Assembly (NCBI RefSeq): GCF_024169245.1
Contig: NZ_JALJWP010000001.1
Span: forward strand, 5,209,501-5,273,500
Direction: 5' to 3'
Source of the DNA: Pseudomonas koreensis
GTDB lineage: Bacteria > Pseudomonadota > Gammaproteobacteria > Pseudomonadales > Pseudomonadaceae
Length of the DNA: 64,000 nucleotides
Both the position numbers and the translations under genes were made by a program. The notes beneath the pieces are model-generated. The model had not been told where the DNA came from and ran no database searches. It was given only the letters and a program-made list of their open reading frames with translations. Positions 16,533 to 25,393 of this stretch are shown here, piece after piece (position 1 is the first letter of the stretch; each line of letters opens with the position of its first letter).

Positions 16533-17366
16533 TCAAGCGGCCGCTGCGGCGGTCCAGTTCACCCAGCCAAACACCCAAGTCGCCAGAATCAACAATCCAA
16601 AACCGATCCGATACCACGCGAACGCGGCGTAGCTGTGGCTGGCGATAAATTTCAGCAGGCCACGCACGGCGATCATGGCGAAGATGAACGCGGTGACGAA
16701 TCCGAGGGCGAAGACTGGCAGGTCGTTGGGCTGAAACAGGTCGCGGTATTTGTAGCCGGAATACACTGCGGCGCCGACCATGGTGGGCATGGCGAGGAAG
16801 AATGAGAACTCGGTCGCGGCTTTGCGTGAGAGGCCGAAGAGCAGACCGCCGATGATGGTCGAACCGGAGCGCGAGGTGCCGGGAATCATCGCCAGGCATT
16901 GTACGAAACCGACTTTAAGCGCGTGAGACCAGCGCATGTCATCGACATGTTCAACGCTGACGACATGGCTGCGCTGTTCCGCCCACAACATGACTATGCC
17001 GCCGACAACCAGGGCCACCGCAACGGTGATCGGGTTGAACAGATACTCATGAATCGCGTCGGCGAATAACACGCCGAGGATGACGGCAGGAAAAAACGCG
17101 ATCAGCAGATTAAGCGTGAAACGTTGCGCGTTGCGTTCGGTGGGCAGGCCTTTGACGATATCGAAGATCTTCGAACGAAACTCCCAGACCACAGCAAGAA
17201 TGGCACCCAGCTGAATAATGATGTTGAACGCCATGGCGCGTTCGCCGCCGAATTCGAGCAGGTCGGCGACAATAATCTGGTGACCGGTACTCGAGATCGG
17301 CAAGAACTCGGTCAAGCCTTCTACCGCGCCCAATATCAACACCTGGAAAAGGGTCCAGAAATCCAT
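16533..17366 (-). CDS. uppP: Undecaprenyl-diphosphatase UppP (BacA)
   Basis: Integral membrane enzyme that dephosphorylates undecaprenyl diphosphate, recycling the lipid carrier used for peptidoglycan and for O-antigen and EPS repeat units. It has 277 residues and about eight transmembrane helices. The two active-site loops are intact: [14 protein letters not shown] at residues 16-29 and [13 protein letters not shown] near 165-177. It lies at the left edge of the EPS locus, which needs the same carrier, although its own promoter region suggests independent expression. Confidence 0.95.
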   Translation of the reverse strand: MDFWTLFQVLILGAVEGLTEFLPISSTGHQIIVADLLEFGGERAMAFNIIIQLGAILAVVWEFRSKIFDIVKGLPTERNAQRFTLNLLIAFFPAVILGVLFADAIHEYLFNPITVAVALVVGGIVMLWAEQRSHVVSVEHVDDMRWSHALKVGFVQCLAMIPGTSRSGSTIIGGLLFGLSRKAATEFSFFLAMPTMVGAAVYSGYKYRDLFQPNDLPVFALGFVTAFIFAMIAVRGLLKFIASHSYAAFAWYRIGFGLLILATWVFGWVNWTAAAAA

Positions 17367-17452
17367 TAATCCTCCGTCAGAGCACTCAGGGTGAGCGGCC
17401 AGTCAATAACACTCGGGGTTGAGTATCTGAGTTACACAATTGGCGCATATGA

Positions 17453-17538
17453 AGATCAAAAGATCGCAGCCTTCGGCAGCTCCTACATTTGAAATGCATT
17501 TCCTTGTAGGAGCTGCCGAGGGCTGCGATCTTTTGATT
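17453..17538. repeat. Inverted pair of family A intergenic repeat
   Basis: Arms carrying AAAGATCGCAGCCTTCGGC and its complement enclose a 20-base spacer, in the 543-bp gap between uppP and the first winged-helix regulator. Same unit as at 4966-5050. Confidence 0.9.
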
Positions 17539-17654
17539 TCGAAGAATAGGTCTAACGGACTGCCACACTCAAGTCATGTTAGTAATCGTCGGCCGACGAA
17601 CTAAATGGAAAAAATTTAGTTCTATCCCAAGGAATATTTCATTTCAGATATGAA

Positions 17655-17672
17655 GTGTGACCAACTTCACAC
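17655..17672. promoter_or_regulatory. Perfect CRP/Vfr-type palindrome
   Basis: GTGTGA at 17655-17660 and TCACAC at 17667-17672 around six bases give the exact CRP core TGTGA-N6-TCACA. Pseudomonas Vfr recognises CRP-like sites. It stands about 240 bp upstream of the regulator at 17910, in an otherwise AT-rich gap, and could place the EPS-linked regulator under cAMP/Vfr control. Confidence 0.55.
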
Positions 17673-17909
17673 AACGCCGACATGGCCAATCAATGGCAAA
17701 AGGACATAGACAAAGCCATCGCCACAAGCTCAAAATAGTGGCACCATTGCATATCGCCATCATCTAAGCGTTAGTTCACAACCTCGAAGAAATCAACTAA
17801 AAGCTTGAAAAGGCTACTTATTGTTAGAAAAGCCGAGAGCCACGTCTAAAATCCGCGCAAATGTTACCAATTGTCAGTCACAGATGAGAACCGGTGCTTT
17901 AACATCCTG

Positions 17910-18677
17910 ATGTCAGCACCTAATTCGAGTCAATGCATGATGCTCTCAGGGAACTTGGCGACTAGAAGTCCGCGCCCGACAAACGATGAATCCGGTGTTC
18001 TTGCTCTGGGTCGTACCCTGGGTGTGGCTGATCATTTTAGAACACTGATCGCGAGGCACGTGCAGAGCGATATCCCTCTGGAAACGGGTGCTTACGCTAG
18101 TTCATATAAACATCACGGTTACATTGGCACCTATCGCGCCATTTTCCTTATCATCGATAGCCCGCAGACCGTGGAAGACAATCTTGCGCTGGTGCAGAGT
18201 CTGCGCGATAACAACTTGAAGCCGCTTATTTGCACGGTCATCACCGGCCGCGGCGCCGTCAACAAGATCAAGTATTATCTCGCCGGCGCCGATGCCTGTA
18301 TCAAGCTCAACACACTGAGCGATGACAGCGACGACTTGCTCACGGAGTTCTTCAACAGCGAAGACTGGCAGCGGGATATTACTCTGACGCTCGATCCCAC
18401 GCGGATCTGCCTGCTGGACAGTCGGCGCAAACTCGATATTTCTTTCGCCGAGATGAAGATCCTCGAAGCCTTTGCGCAAACCGGCAATCACATTCTGAGT
18501 CATGATGAAATCGCCAGCATCATGGGCCTCAACGCCAATTTCTACGATCCTCGGGCACTGGAAAAATCAATCAGTCGCTTGCGTGGAAAAATCAAGGACA
18601 TGTATGGTACAAACGCGATTCAGAGCATCCGCGGCTACGGCTATCGCCTGATGCGGGGCCTGATATCGACTGCCTGA
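17910..18677 (+). CDS. OmpR/PhoB-type winged-helix regulator with degenerate receiver-like N-terminus
   Basis: 255 residues from ATG 17910; ATG 17937 and TTG 17871 are alternatives and none has a good ribosome binding site. The C-terminal ~95 residues form a Trans_reg_C winged helix (FAEMKILEAFAQTGNHILSHDEIASIMG, then RALEKSISRLRGKIKD and IQSIRGYGYRL). The middle part (YRAIFLIIDSPQTVEDNLALVQSLR, then ADACIKL) follows a receiver-domain pattern with a candidate phospho-Asp (IID) and the Lys, but lacks the usual acidic pair. No sensor kinase is adjacent. It is the first of two related regulators upstream of the EPS priming enzyme, so control of the EPS genes is inferred. Confidence 0.82.
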   Translation: MSAPNSSQCMMLSGNLATRSPRPTNDESGVLALGRTLGVADHFRTLIARHVQSDIPLETGAYASSYKHHGYIGTYRAIFLIIDSPQTVEDNLALVQSLRDNNLKPLICTVITGRGAVNKIKYYLAGADACIKLNTLSDDSDDLLTEFFNSEDWQRDITLTLDPTRICLLDSRRKLDISFAEMKILEAFAQTGNHILSHDEIASIMGLNANFYDPRALEKSISRLRGKIKDMYGTNAIQSIRGYGYRLMRGLISTA

Positions 18678-18954
18678 GTCTCGGGCAGTCTTCCCTTTTG
18701 CATACGTACGAAGGATCGTCTGATGCAGCCATATCGTTTCAGTTCCGCTTCATATTTAATAAAACTCAAGCACTTGAATGAGCGCGGCAACACGACCCAT
18801 AACAATAAAACTCCATAACATAGCAGCAGATCGAGTGGAATTTATCGACGGCCATCTTCGGCCCGAACCCTGCCTACGATTACTTCCGAGGAAGTCATTG
18901 CTCGCCTGCCGATTTATCTTTTAGCCAATTTTGGTGTGTATTTAGGAGAGAGAC

Positions 18955-19614
18955 ATGGAAACGAGTACAACCCTCCCCAGAAAATATTTTGTTGTTGTGA
19001 CGCACAGCACAACGTCGCAACGTGAACTGGAAAGCATCTTGTCCAGTGAGCGTTTCAATTCGTTTGGCACGTCGCAGGCGCAAATGTTTGTTGAAGGTGT
19101 TGCTTCGCCCTCTTCCGCCCCGATGGTCATGGAGTTCAGTTACCCAAGCCTTAGCCGAAAGAACGTTGCGCGCAGTATCGAACATGATACCCAACGCATA
19201 CTGGCCACCCTGGAAAATGAATGGCGAGCCGCGCAGACAGACAATCCGTTCCAGAGCTTTCCGACAGTCACTGCAGAACGAGCGAATATCTCGAATGTCA
19301 GCGAGAGTACTGAGGATTGCAGCGACACCTGGCATCTTGACGATGATCAGGGCGTATTGCTCAAGGACACTATCGCGATCAGCCTGACCGGCCTGGAAAC
19401 CGCTCTCGTCAGGAAAATGCTGAGCCATGAAGACCGCGTTGTCAGTCGTGATGACTTGATCATCAGTATTGGCCGGGAACCCGAGCAATACCGGGGTCTG
19501 GAAATGTGCCTGAGCCGTTTGCAGGACAAGTTCAAGAGCGCGAGTAATGGCGAGCGATTGTTTCGAGCCGTAAGAAATCGCGGATATTGCTTGATCCAGG
19601 AAGTCGTCGCGTAA
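18955..19614 (+). CDS. Second winged-helix (Trans_reg_C) regulator, paralogue of the preceding gene
   Basis: 219 residues starting at ATG 18955 after AGGAGAGAGAC. The C-terminus is a PhoB-type winged helix (ISLTGLETALVRKMLSHEDRVVSRDDLIISIG, then RGLEMCLSRLQDKF and LFRAVRNRGYCLIQE) aligned with that of the gene at 17910. The N-terminal ~125 residues (KYFVVVTHSTTSQRELESIL..) do not look like a receiver domain. The gene lies 277 bp after its paralogue on the same strand and 391 bp before the priming transferase. Lower GC than the core genes. Probably regulates the EPS locus. Confidence 0.82.
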   Translation: METSTTLPRKYFVVVTHSTTSQRELESILSSERFNSFGTSQAQMFVEGVASPSSAPMVMEFSYPSLSRKNVARSIEHDTQRILATLENEWRAAQTDNPFQSFPTVTAERANISNVSESTEDCSDTWHLDDDQGVLLKDTIAISLTGLETALVRKMLSHEDRVVSRDDLIISIGREPEQYRGLEMCLSRLQDKFKSASNGERLFRAVRNRGYCLIQEVVA

Positions 19615-20005
19615 TCACAGGCGACATTAAAACCGAGACAAACAGATATAAAGTGCGACTACAACAACAAGAAGAGCACTCTGTTTGATTTTTCCTCCCT
19701 GACTCAATAAGAGCTTCCCTGCCTCCACCCCGCCAACAGTAACAAATACCCCCCCGCCTTTTCACCCCCTGCTCTACGACCTTTTCTAACAGCCTTATAT
19801 TTAAATATTAAAAAGTTGGCAGAGTGCCATCTTGTTAGAACTCGTCAGACACCATTCCCGACAATAACTTAGTCTATTGGCTGACGACAGTTCGGCTCTC
19901 GATGTTGTTACCTCAAGACACTCGCTAAAACAAAAACAATAAGTCTGCATAACAACTCGGCTTTCAACTGTTGAAACCTGAATGGACGTCTTTTGGGGAT
20001 ATCGT
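19615..20005. other. 391-bp AT-rich intergenic region before the EPS priming transferase
   Basis: Holds no convincing gene. It must contain the promoter of the gene at 20006; I could not fix a -35/-10 pair with confidence. Long A/T-rich stretches (19655-19810 and 19900-19950) and lower GC than the flanks set it apart. Confidence 0.5.
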
Positions 20006-21400
20006 ATGGATCTTTCTCTCAGTATTAATCGAAGCACGGGCCTCAAGGGACTGACCTTTTGGGGCCAATGGGCGCTGGCACAGGCTTTCGTTGTGACGCT
20101 GCTGTTCATTCTCGCTGAACAGCACACCGGCACAGTCGCGTTCTACTACCGAATGTGCGCCACCCTCGCCGTCCTGGCCTCGGTGCCGGCTTACACCTTC
20201 AGTGGCGTTTATCGCAAACGCGACAACTACCTGACTGGCCTCGGCCGCCTGTTCATGGGTTGGTCGATGACCATGGCCGCGCTGGCGTGCATCGCGTTTG
20301 TCTGCCAGGCCGATGAGCTGTTTTCCCGTCAGGTGATTCTGAGCTGGGCGGTGTACGGCTTCCTCGGTCAGGCCTTCCTCTACGCACCGCTGCATGCGTT
20401 TTCCAAGTACTACCAGCGCTCGCGTAAAAGCGAACACCGGACGCTGATCGTCGGCACTGGCGAACTGGCGCTGGGCCTGGCGAAGAAACTCAGCCAACTG
20501 GAAAACCTGCCGCTGATCGGCCTGGTCAGCAACGGCGACAAACCTGTCCTCGCTGCGGACGCCCCACGCGTCGTTGGCGCTCAGGATGAGTTGCTTGAGC
20601 TGATTGAGGCGCACGACATCCGCCGCTTGTACATCACCCTGCCGCTGAGCGAAGCAGCCAAAATCGAAGCGATGTATGTCGATTTGCTGGGGGCCAACGT
20701 CGATGTCGTTTGGGTGCCGGACCTCAACAGCCTGACGCTGCTCAACCACTCGGTGAAAGTCGTGGACGGCCTGCCGGCGATCTACCTGAACGAAAGCCCC
20801 CTGACCAGCCGCCCGACCGCTGCCCTGAGCAAAAGTCTGGTTGAGAAGACCGTGGCGTTCCTGGCGATCATTGCCCTCAGTCCGCTGCTGTTGATCATCG
20901 CGCTGGCGGTGAAACTCAACTCGCCCGGCCCGGTGTTTTTCAAGCAGGATCGTCATGGCTGGAACGGCAAGGTGATCAAGGTCTGGAAATTCCGCTCGAT
21001 GCGTGTCCACGATGACCGCGAAGTGAAACAGGCCAGCCGTAATGACTCGCGCATCACCGCAGTAGGTCGTTTTATCCGCCGCACTTCGCTGGACGAGCTG
21101 CCGCAGTTGTTCAACGTGTTGCAGGGGCACATGGCGCTGGTGGGGCCACGGCCGCATGCGGTGGCGCACAACAACTACTACTCGGGCAAGATCCTCGCCT
21201 ACATGGCGCGTCACCGAATCAAACCCGGGATCACCGGGCTTGCACAGATCAGTGGCTGCCGGGGTGAGACCGACACCATCGACAAGATGCAGAAGCGTGT
21301 CGAGATCGACCTGCAGTACATCAACAGCTGGTCGTTGTGGCTGGATCTGAAGATCCTGGTGAAGACGCCGTTTACGTTGTTGTCGAAGGACATTTACTGA
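20006..21400 (+). CDS. Undecaprenyl-phosphate glucose phosphotransferase (WcaJ/PslA type)
   Basis: Starts EPS repeat-unit synthesis by moving glucose-1-phosphate from UDP-glucose to undecaprenyl phosphate. It has 464 residues: four N-terminal transmembrane helices (about 15-130), a CoA-binding-like domain (LIVGTGELALGLAKKL near 148), a fifth hydrophobic segment (KTVAFLAIIALSPLLLIIALAV near 290), and the catalytic transferase domain with KQDRHGWNGK, KFRSMRVHDD, TSLDELPQLFNVLQG, GPRPHAVAHN and LDLKILVKT. The start at ATG 20006 is preceded by GGGGAT. It is monocistronic with a terminator at 21421 and lies divergent from nothing; the main EPS operons follow on the opposite strand. Confidence 0.92.
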   Translation: MDLSLSINRSTGLKGLTFWGQWALAQAFVVTLLFILAEQHTGTVAFYYRMCATLAVLASVPAYTFSGVYRKRDNYLTGLGRLFMGWSMTMAALACIAFVCQADELFSRQVILSWAVYGFLGQAFLYAPLHAFSKYYQRSRKSEHRTLIVGTGELALGLAKKLSQLENLPLIGLVSNGDKPVLAADAPRVVGAQDELLELIEAHDIRRLYITLPLSEAAKIEAMYVDLLGANVDVVWVPDLNSLTLLNHSVKVVDGLPAIYLNESPLTSRPTAALSKSLVEKTVAFLAIIALSPLLLIIALAVKLNSPGPVFFKQDRHGWNGKVIKVWKFRSMRVHDDREVKQASRNDSRITAVGRFIRRTSLDELPQLFNVLQGHMALVGPRPHAVAHNNYYSGKILAYMARHRIKPGITGLAQISGCRGETDTIDKMQKRVEIDLQYINSWSLWLDLKILVKTPFTLLSKDIY

Positions 21401-21420
21401 GGTTCAGCACTTCAGATCGC

Positions 21421-21444
21421 AAGGGGACGAAAGTCCCCTTTTTT
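21421..21444 (+). terminator. Rho-independent terminator after the priming transferase
   Basis: AAGGGGAC-GAAA-GTCCCCTT followed by T-run, 20 bases after the stop at 21400. Ideal stem with a stable GAAA tetraloop. Confidence 0.92.
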
Positions 21445-21489
21445 GTGGGCGGGATTTGGCACACCGGTATCGAACACAGGTGCGCCCCC

Positions 21490-21851
21490 TGTGGGAGCGA
21501 GCCTGCTCGCGAAAGCGGCGTGTCTGGCGATGGGGATGTTGGATGTGCCGACGCCTTCGCGAGCAGGCTCGCTCCCACAGGGGGTTTGGGTGATGGCCAG
21601 GTCAGTGGTTCGATAATGATCAACTGTAGGAGTGAGCCTGCTCGCGATGGCGCTGTGTCAGTCAATGATGATGTCGGCTGACATGACGCTATCGCGAGCA
21701 GGCTCACTCCTACAGGGGGGCTTGAGACATGGCCAGAATTGGCGGTGTGGCCTCTATCCAATGTAGGAGTGAGCCTGCTCGCGATGGCGGTATGTCAGTC
21801 AACAACGATGTCGGCTGATCCGGCGCTATCGCGAGCAGGCTCACTCCTACA
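21490..21851. repeat. Three tandem family B inverted pairs
   Basis: Pairs at 21490-21579 (GTGGGAGCGAGCCTGCTCGC type), 21625-21714 and 21762-21851 (both GTAGGAGTGAGCCTGCTCGC type) follow one another. They fill the 482-bp gap between the convergent priming-transferase and yjbH genes. The two subtypes differ at the outer arm, and no gene lies between them. Confidence 0.9.
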
Positions 21852-21882
21852 AGGCTTTTGTGTCGACTCGGCAGGCCAGCGC

Positions 21883-23961
21883 TTACTCGGTAATCTTCTC
21901 GAAGTTGCGATAGAACATGTCCCCTTCCCGGCTATCCGTCATCGAGTGCAGTTGATAGCTGCGGCTCAGTCGGGCGCCGCCATCTCGGGTCAGTGGCGCC
22001 CAGACCAGGTTGGCGCGGCGCATGGTCGACATACTCATCATTTCGTCGAACGGGATCGACAGGTACAGGCCCTTGTCGAAACTACCTTCGCCGTATTCGG
22101 CGCTGCTGGCCGTGGTGATGGTCGCCCAGGCACCGACGCGCACGCCATTGAAGAACTCGCGCGATATGTCCACGGTCGTGCCCCAATCCCCGGCCAGATA
22201 ACGACCGACACTGACTGCGGCCAGCGTGTCGAATGGCAGATCCGTATAGCCGGTGATATGCCCGGTCACTACCGAGTAATCGCGCAAAGCAAAACCCTGA
22301 TCAAAATCACGCTGGCGCACCCAGTTCAAATCCGCGCCCACCGACCAGCGCTCACCTGTCGGGCGGAACAACACTTCGGCACCGACGCCGGCAAACATCG
22401 ATTCCAGATAGCCGCCGTACACCATGCCGTACAGGTCTTTATCCAACTGCTCGGCATGGCTGAGCTGGAACAACGGCATGGTGGTGTTGGAGGTGGTCAG
22501 GTATTGGCGCAAATCCGTACGCACGCGGGGCAATCCGCTCGGCGCGTCATAGACGAACTTGTCGAAGTTGTTGACCAGGTTGGCGCTGAGCAAACCGCTC
22601 CACCAGGTGTTGCGGTTGAAGCGATATTCCGCGTCCGCATCAGCACTGAATTGATAGAGCAAACCGTCCGGGCCGCCGACGTTCTGTTTGAAGCCCAGAC
22701 CGACGCCATAGCTGAAATGCTGCGGCGCTTCGCTGTAGAGGGTTTTCTCGTTGTGCGGCATCGCCGGGTTGATTTCGGTGGTGCGGTGCAGCGACTGCAA
22801 CGGCTCCTCGTTGTTGATCACCTCGCGAAAGGTCTGGCGTGGCAGGCTGGTTTCTTCCAGCGGCAAGTCATAGCGCTTGTTGACCACGGTGAACCAGTCG
22901 ATGCCGTCGTTGACGCTGTTGTCGAGAATCCGGCTCGCGCGGCCAACGGCTTTGGACGAATGGAAATACCGCTGCTGCTCGCCATAGACGATCAGCTCGG
23001 AATCGCGCTGGCTGATGCGCTCGACCTTGTACCCGGCATTCTGCTGCAGACGTCGCGACACATCGGCCCAGTTGACCTGCTCCATCGACGTCGTCGGCGC
23101 CTTCGCCGGCAGCGGTTCGGGGGTCGGGTCGTAGGTTTTCGCCGGCGCCTTGCGGCTGACGAAATTGGTGTGGAAGGTCACGCCGAACATCGCCGTATTG
23201 CCCCGCTCCCACGCGGCGCTCAGGTCGATCGAATCGGTCACCTTGAACACCGCGCCAAGGTTGATCGGCGAGTCCTGTTTGATCTCGTTGTCCTTCGGCT
23301 CGTTCTTGTAGTCGTTGCCTTCGAACTCCAGCTTCAGACTGAGACGATCCCAAGGTGTCTGGTAGCTCACGCCACCGAACAGAGAAGGCTTGCCACGAAA
23401 GTACGAGCCGGAGTTGACGTCGCCGGTGCCTTCCAGCGCCGGGCGCGTATCGAAGCGATTGCTGACGTAACCCAACGGGTTGTCGAAGTCGCCGCGATTA
23501 CCGATGTAGCCCCAGGCAATGCCGGCACTGAAGTCGAAATTGTCGAAGCGCTTGTTGGCGACGAAGAATTCGCTGGAGAACAGACCGGTACCACCGATAT
23601 CTCGGAAGCCGAGGGCCACTTCTGGCGCCCAGTGGCTTTCCTGCCACAGGCGCACTTTGGCGTCGACCGCCTTGTCCTTATAGCTTTGACTACCGCTGAG
23701 GGCCTCCGAGCCGTAGGGCCGGTTGGTGATCGCGGTATAGCGGAACGAACCTTCTAGCCAGTCCAGCGGTTGCAACGACACGCTGTAGCGGCTGTACGGG
23801 TCGGTGCGGTTGGCGTTGACGCTCAGCTCGCCGGCCGGGGCCATGCGCGCCGTCGGCGTCTGCAACAGACCGGTGCCACCGAAGTCGTTCTGGGTGATGC
23901 GCGGCTCGGCGTGGGCCAGACCGCAGGGCAATAACAAGACAGCTGCAAAACGTAACTTCAA
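21883..23961 (-). CDS. yjbH: YjbH-family outer-membrane beta-barrel protein
   Basis: 692 residues with a signal peptide (MKLRFAAVLLLPCGLAHA). YjbH proteins (DUF940) belong to EPS-linked yjbEFGH operons. The N-terminal repeat region opens with FGGTGLLQTPTARMAPAGELSV, the usual family start, and the C-terminal half is rich in aromatic-ended strands (GVGLGFKQNV, YQFSADADAEYRFN, WSVGADLNWVRQRDFDQGF) typical of a barrel. The final Phe-containing segment fits outer-membrane insertion. Its start overlaps the yjbG stop by 4 bp, so it is the last gene of the wza-yjbFGH operon. It likely aids export or surface retention of the polymer. Confidence 0.9.
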   Translation of the reverse strand: MKLRFAAVLLLPCGLAHAEPRITQNDFGGTGLLQTPTARMAPAGELSVNANRTDPYSRYSVSLQPLDWLEGSFRYTAITNRPYGSEALSGSQSYKDKAVDAKVRLWQESHWAPEVALGFRDIGGTGLFSSEFFVANKRFDNFDFSAGIAWGYIGNRGDFDNPLGYVSNRFDTRPALEGTGDVNSGSYFRGKPSLFGGVSYQTPWDRLSLKLEFEGNDYKNEPKDNEIKQDSPINLGAVFKVTDSIDLSAAWERGNTAMFGVTFHTNFVSRKAPAKTYDPTPEPLPAKAPTTSMEQVNWADVSRRLQQNAGYKVERISQRDSELIVYGEQQRYFHSSKAVGRASRILDNSVNDGIDWFTVVNKRYDLPLEETSLPRQTFREVINNEEPLQSLHRTTEINPAMPHNEKTLYSEAPQHFSYGVGLGFKQNVGGPDGLLYQFSADADAEYRFNRNTWWSGLLSANLVNNFDKFVYDAPSGLPRVRTDLRQYLTTSNTTMPLFQLSHAEQLDKDLYGMVYGGYLESMFAGVGAEVLFRPTGERWSVGADLNWVRQRDFDQGFALRDYSVVTGHITGYTDLPFDTLAAVSVGRYLAGDWGTTVDISREFFNGVRVGAWATITTASSAEYGEGSFDKGLYLSIPFDEMMSMSTMRRANLVWAPLTRDGGARLSRSYQLHSMTDSREGDMFYRNFEKITE

Positions 23962-24719
23962 CGAACCACCTCGGCCAGCTGCGTGGCAATGAATTCGGCC
24001 AACTGCTGATTCAGTTCAGGAAGAGGCGGATCAAGATCATCATTTTTAATCGGCACCAGAATCCTGCTGCCGGCCACCGGGAACTGTCCGGACTCGCGAT
24101 TCCAGTGCGCGATACCGACACGCCGCGACACGCCGTTGGGCTGGATCAGCCACAGGTAATCGGCCTCGGCGTCGTCGAGAATCGAGCAACTTCCCAGGTA
24201 TTCGCGAGCCTCCTGCAACGGCTGATACGGCACGTGGCACTGCTCGGTGACTGCGCCCAATACCTGCACTTCATCGACCCGTTTCGGGTAGATCAGCTGA
24301 TCGCCGTCATCCAGACGAATGTTGCGCGCGAAGCCGACTTCCACGGCGACCGGGTCGAGGTCAGCGATCTGCCGCCCGGTCACCGGCATCTGTCGGACTT
24401 CTTCGGCAATGCGCTGTGCCAGTGCTGCGCGGCCTGGCCGGTCGAACAACGTGGCCATGCGCTGCAGCACATCGAGGTCGAACAGCACGCCGACCTTGAG
24501 CCGTGTCTGTTCCTCGACCAGCGACTGACGCAACAAACCGCCCGCCAGCCAATAGCCTTCGGCATTGGGCACGGCTTCGCCGATCACATCCAGCAAGCGC
24601 CCACCCGGCGGCAAAGCAATCGGCCCGGGATTGGCGACGTCACCGGACACCGTGACTGCGGCCTGACTCGCCCCTGCGATCAGCAAAAGACCCGCAGCCA
24701 AAATGCTTGAGCGCTTCAC
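23958..24719 (-). CDS. yjbG: YjbG / GfcC-family capsule biosynthesis protein
   Basis: 253 residues with a signal peptide ending SQA near residue 20. The periplasmic GfcC-like fold is indicated by TVSGDVANPGPIALPPGGRLLDVI (a SLBB-like beta-grasp start) and the C-terminal DGDQLIYPKRVDEVQVLGAV, which resembles the second SLBB-like half. Family members accompany polysaccharide export complexes. Overlaps yjbF by 4 bp upstream and yjbH by 4 bp downstream, showing tight translational coupling. Confidence 0.88.
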   Translation of the reverse strand: MKRSSILAAGLLLIAGASQAAVTVSGDVANPGPIALPPGGRLLDVIGEAVPNAEGYWLAGGLLRQSLVEEQTRLKVGVLFDLDVLQRMATLFDRPGRAALAQRIAEEVRQMPVTGRQIADLDPVAVEVGFARNIRLDDGDQLIYPKRVDEVQVLGAVTEQCHVPYQPLQEAREYLGSCSILDDAEADYLWLIQPNGVSRRVGIAHWNRESGQFPVAGSRILVPIKNDDLDPPLPELNQQLAEFIATQLAEVVR

Positions 24720-25381
24720 GGCAGATGCCTGCGATCAGGAGTCAATTGCACCAGCTTCACGCGCAGTTGCGAGGTCAGTTGTTGCTCGCTCTGCAGAATG
24801 AAACCGTCACGCGGATCGACCCAGTAACGGTTGGTCGCGCTGAGGCCGATCGCGGGCGCGTCAATCTGTTCATCGACGCGCAACACGGTGTAGGGCTTTT
24901 CGAGGATCTCCAGGGTTTCGGTGGAGCGGCGCGAGAAGCGGCTGTTGACGACCACACCGACTTCCTGGCCCTTGTACAGATCGATCCAGCGCCGCGTGGT
25001 GAAACCGTCGGCGACGTGGTGCAGACCTTGCTTGAACGGCGAGTCATCGGCCAGCCGCGTGCCATCCAGATCACCTTGCAGACCGAGGCCGATGCTGCGC
25101 ACGGCGAGGCCATCGCGCAGCAGCAATACCTGCTTGCCGGAGGCGACCCAGAACTGCAGGTCTTCACGCTCGCGCACCAGCGCCAGCACGCCGGAGCCGG
25201 AGGGCGTGGTCAGTTTCAGTTGCGGGTAGTTGACCCCGGCAACTTCGGCCGCCGAAACGTCAACTTCATCGGGGCCGACGACGGCGGCCTTGAGGTTGTT
25301 CAGCGACGCGCTCATCAGCGGATTACAGCCGCACAGCAACGAGGCCGCCATCAGGCACACGCCCACTTTCAATAGGTTCAC
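24716..25381 (-). CDS. yjbF: YjbF / GfcB-family outer-membrane lipoprotein
   Basis: 221 residues. It has a lipoprotein signal with lipobox LLCGC (Cys near residue 19), followed by the GfcB/YjbF domain with GVLALVREREDLQFWVASGKQVLLLRDGLAVRSIGLGLQGDLDGTRL and the C-terminal NRYWVDPRDGFILQSEQQLT. It lies 12 bp after wza and overlaps yjbG. A periplasm-facing or outer-membrane lipid-anchored accessory of EPS assembly is expected from the family. Confidence 0.88.
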   Translation of the reverse strand: MNLLKVGVCLMAASLLCGCNPLMSASLNNLKAAVVGPDEVDVSAAEVAGVNYPQLKLTTPSGSGVLALVREREDLQFWVASGKQVLLLRDGLAVRSIGLGLQGDLDGTRLADDSPFKQGLHHVADGFTTRRWIDLYKGQEVGVVVNSRFSRRSTETLEILEKPYTVLRVDEQIDAPAIGLSATNRYWVDPRDGFILQSEQQLTSQLRVKLVQLTPDRRHLP

Positions 25382-25393
25382 AGTCGGGCGGCC

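Noticed and set aside
21739..23757. Open frame of 672 codons on the plus strand
   Set aside because: Antisense of yjbH; no ribosome binding site, no domain, and it starts inside family B repeats.
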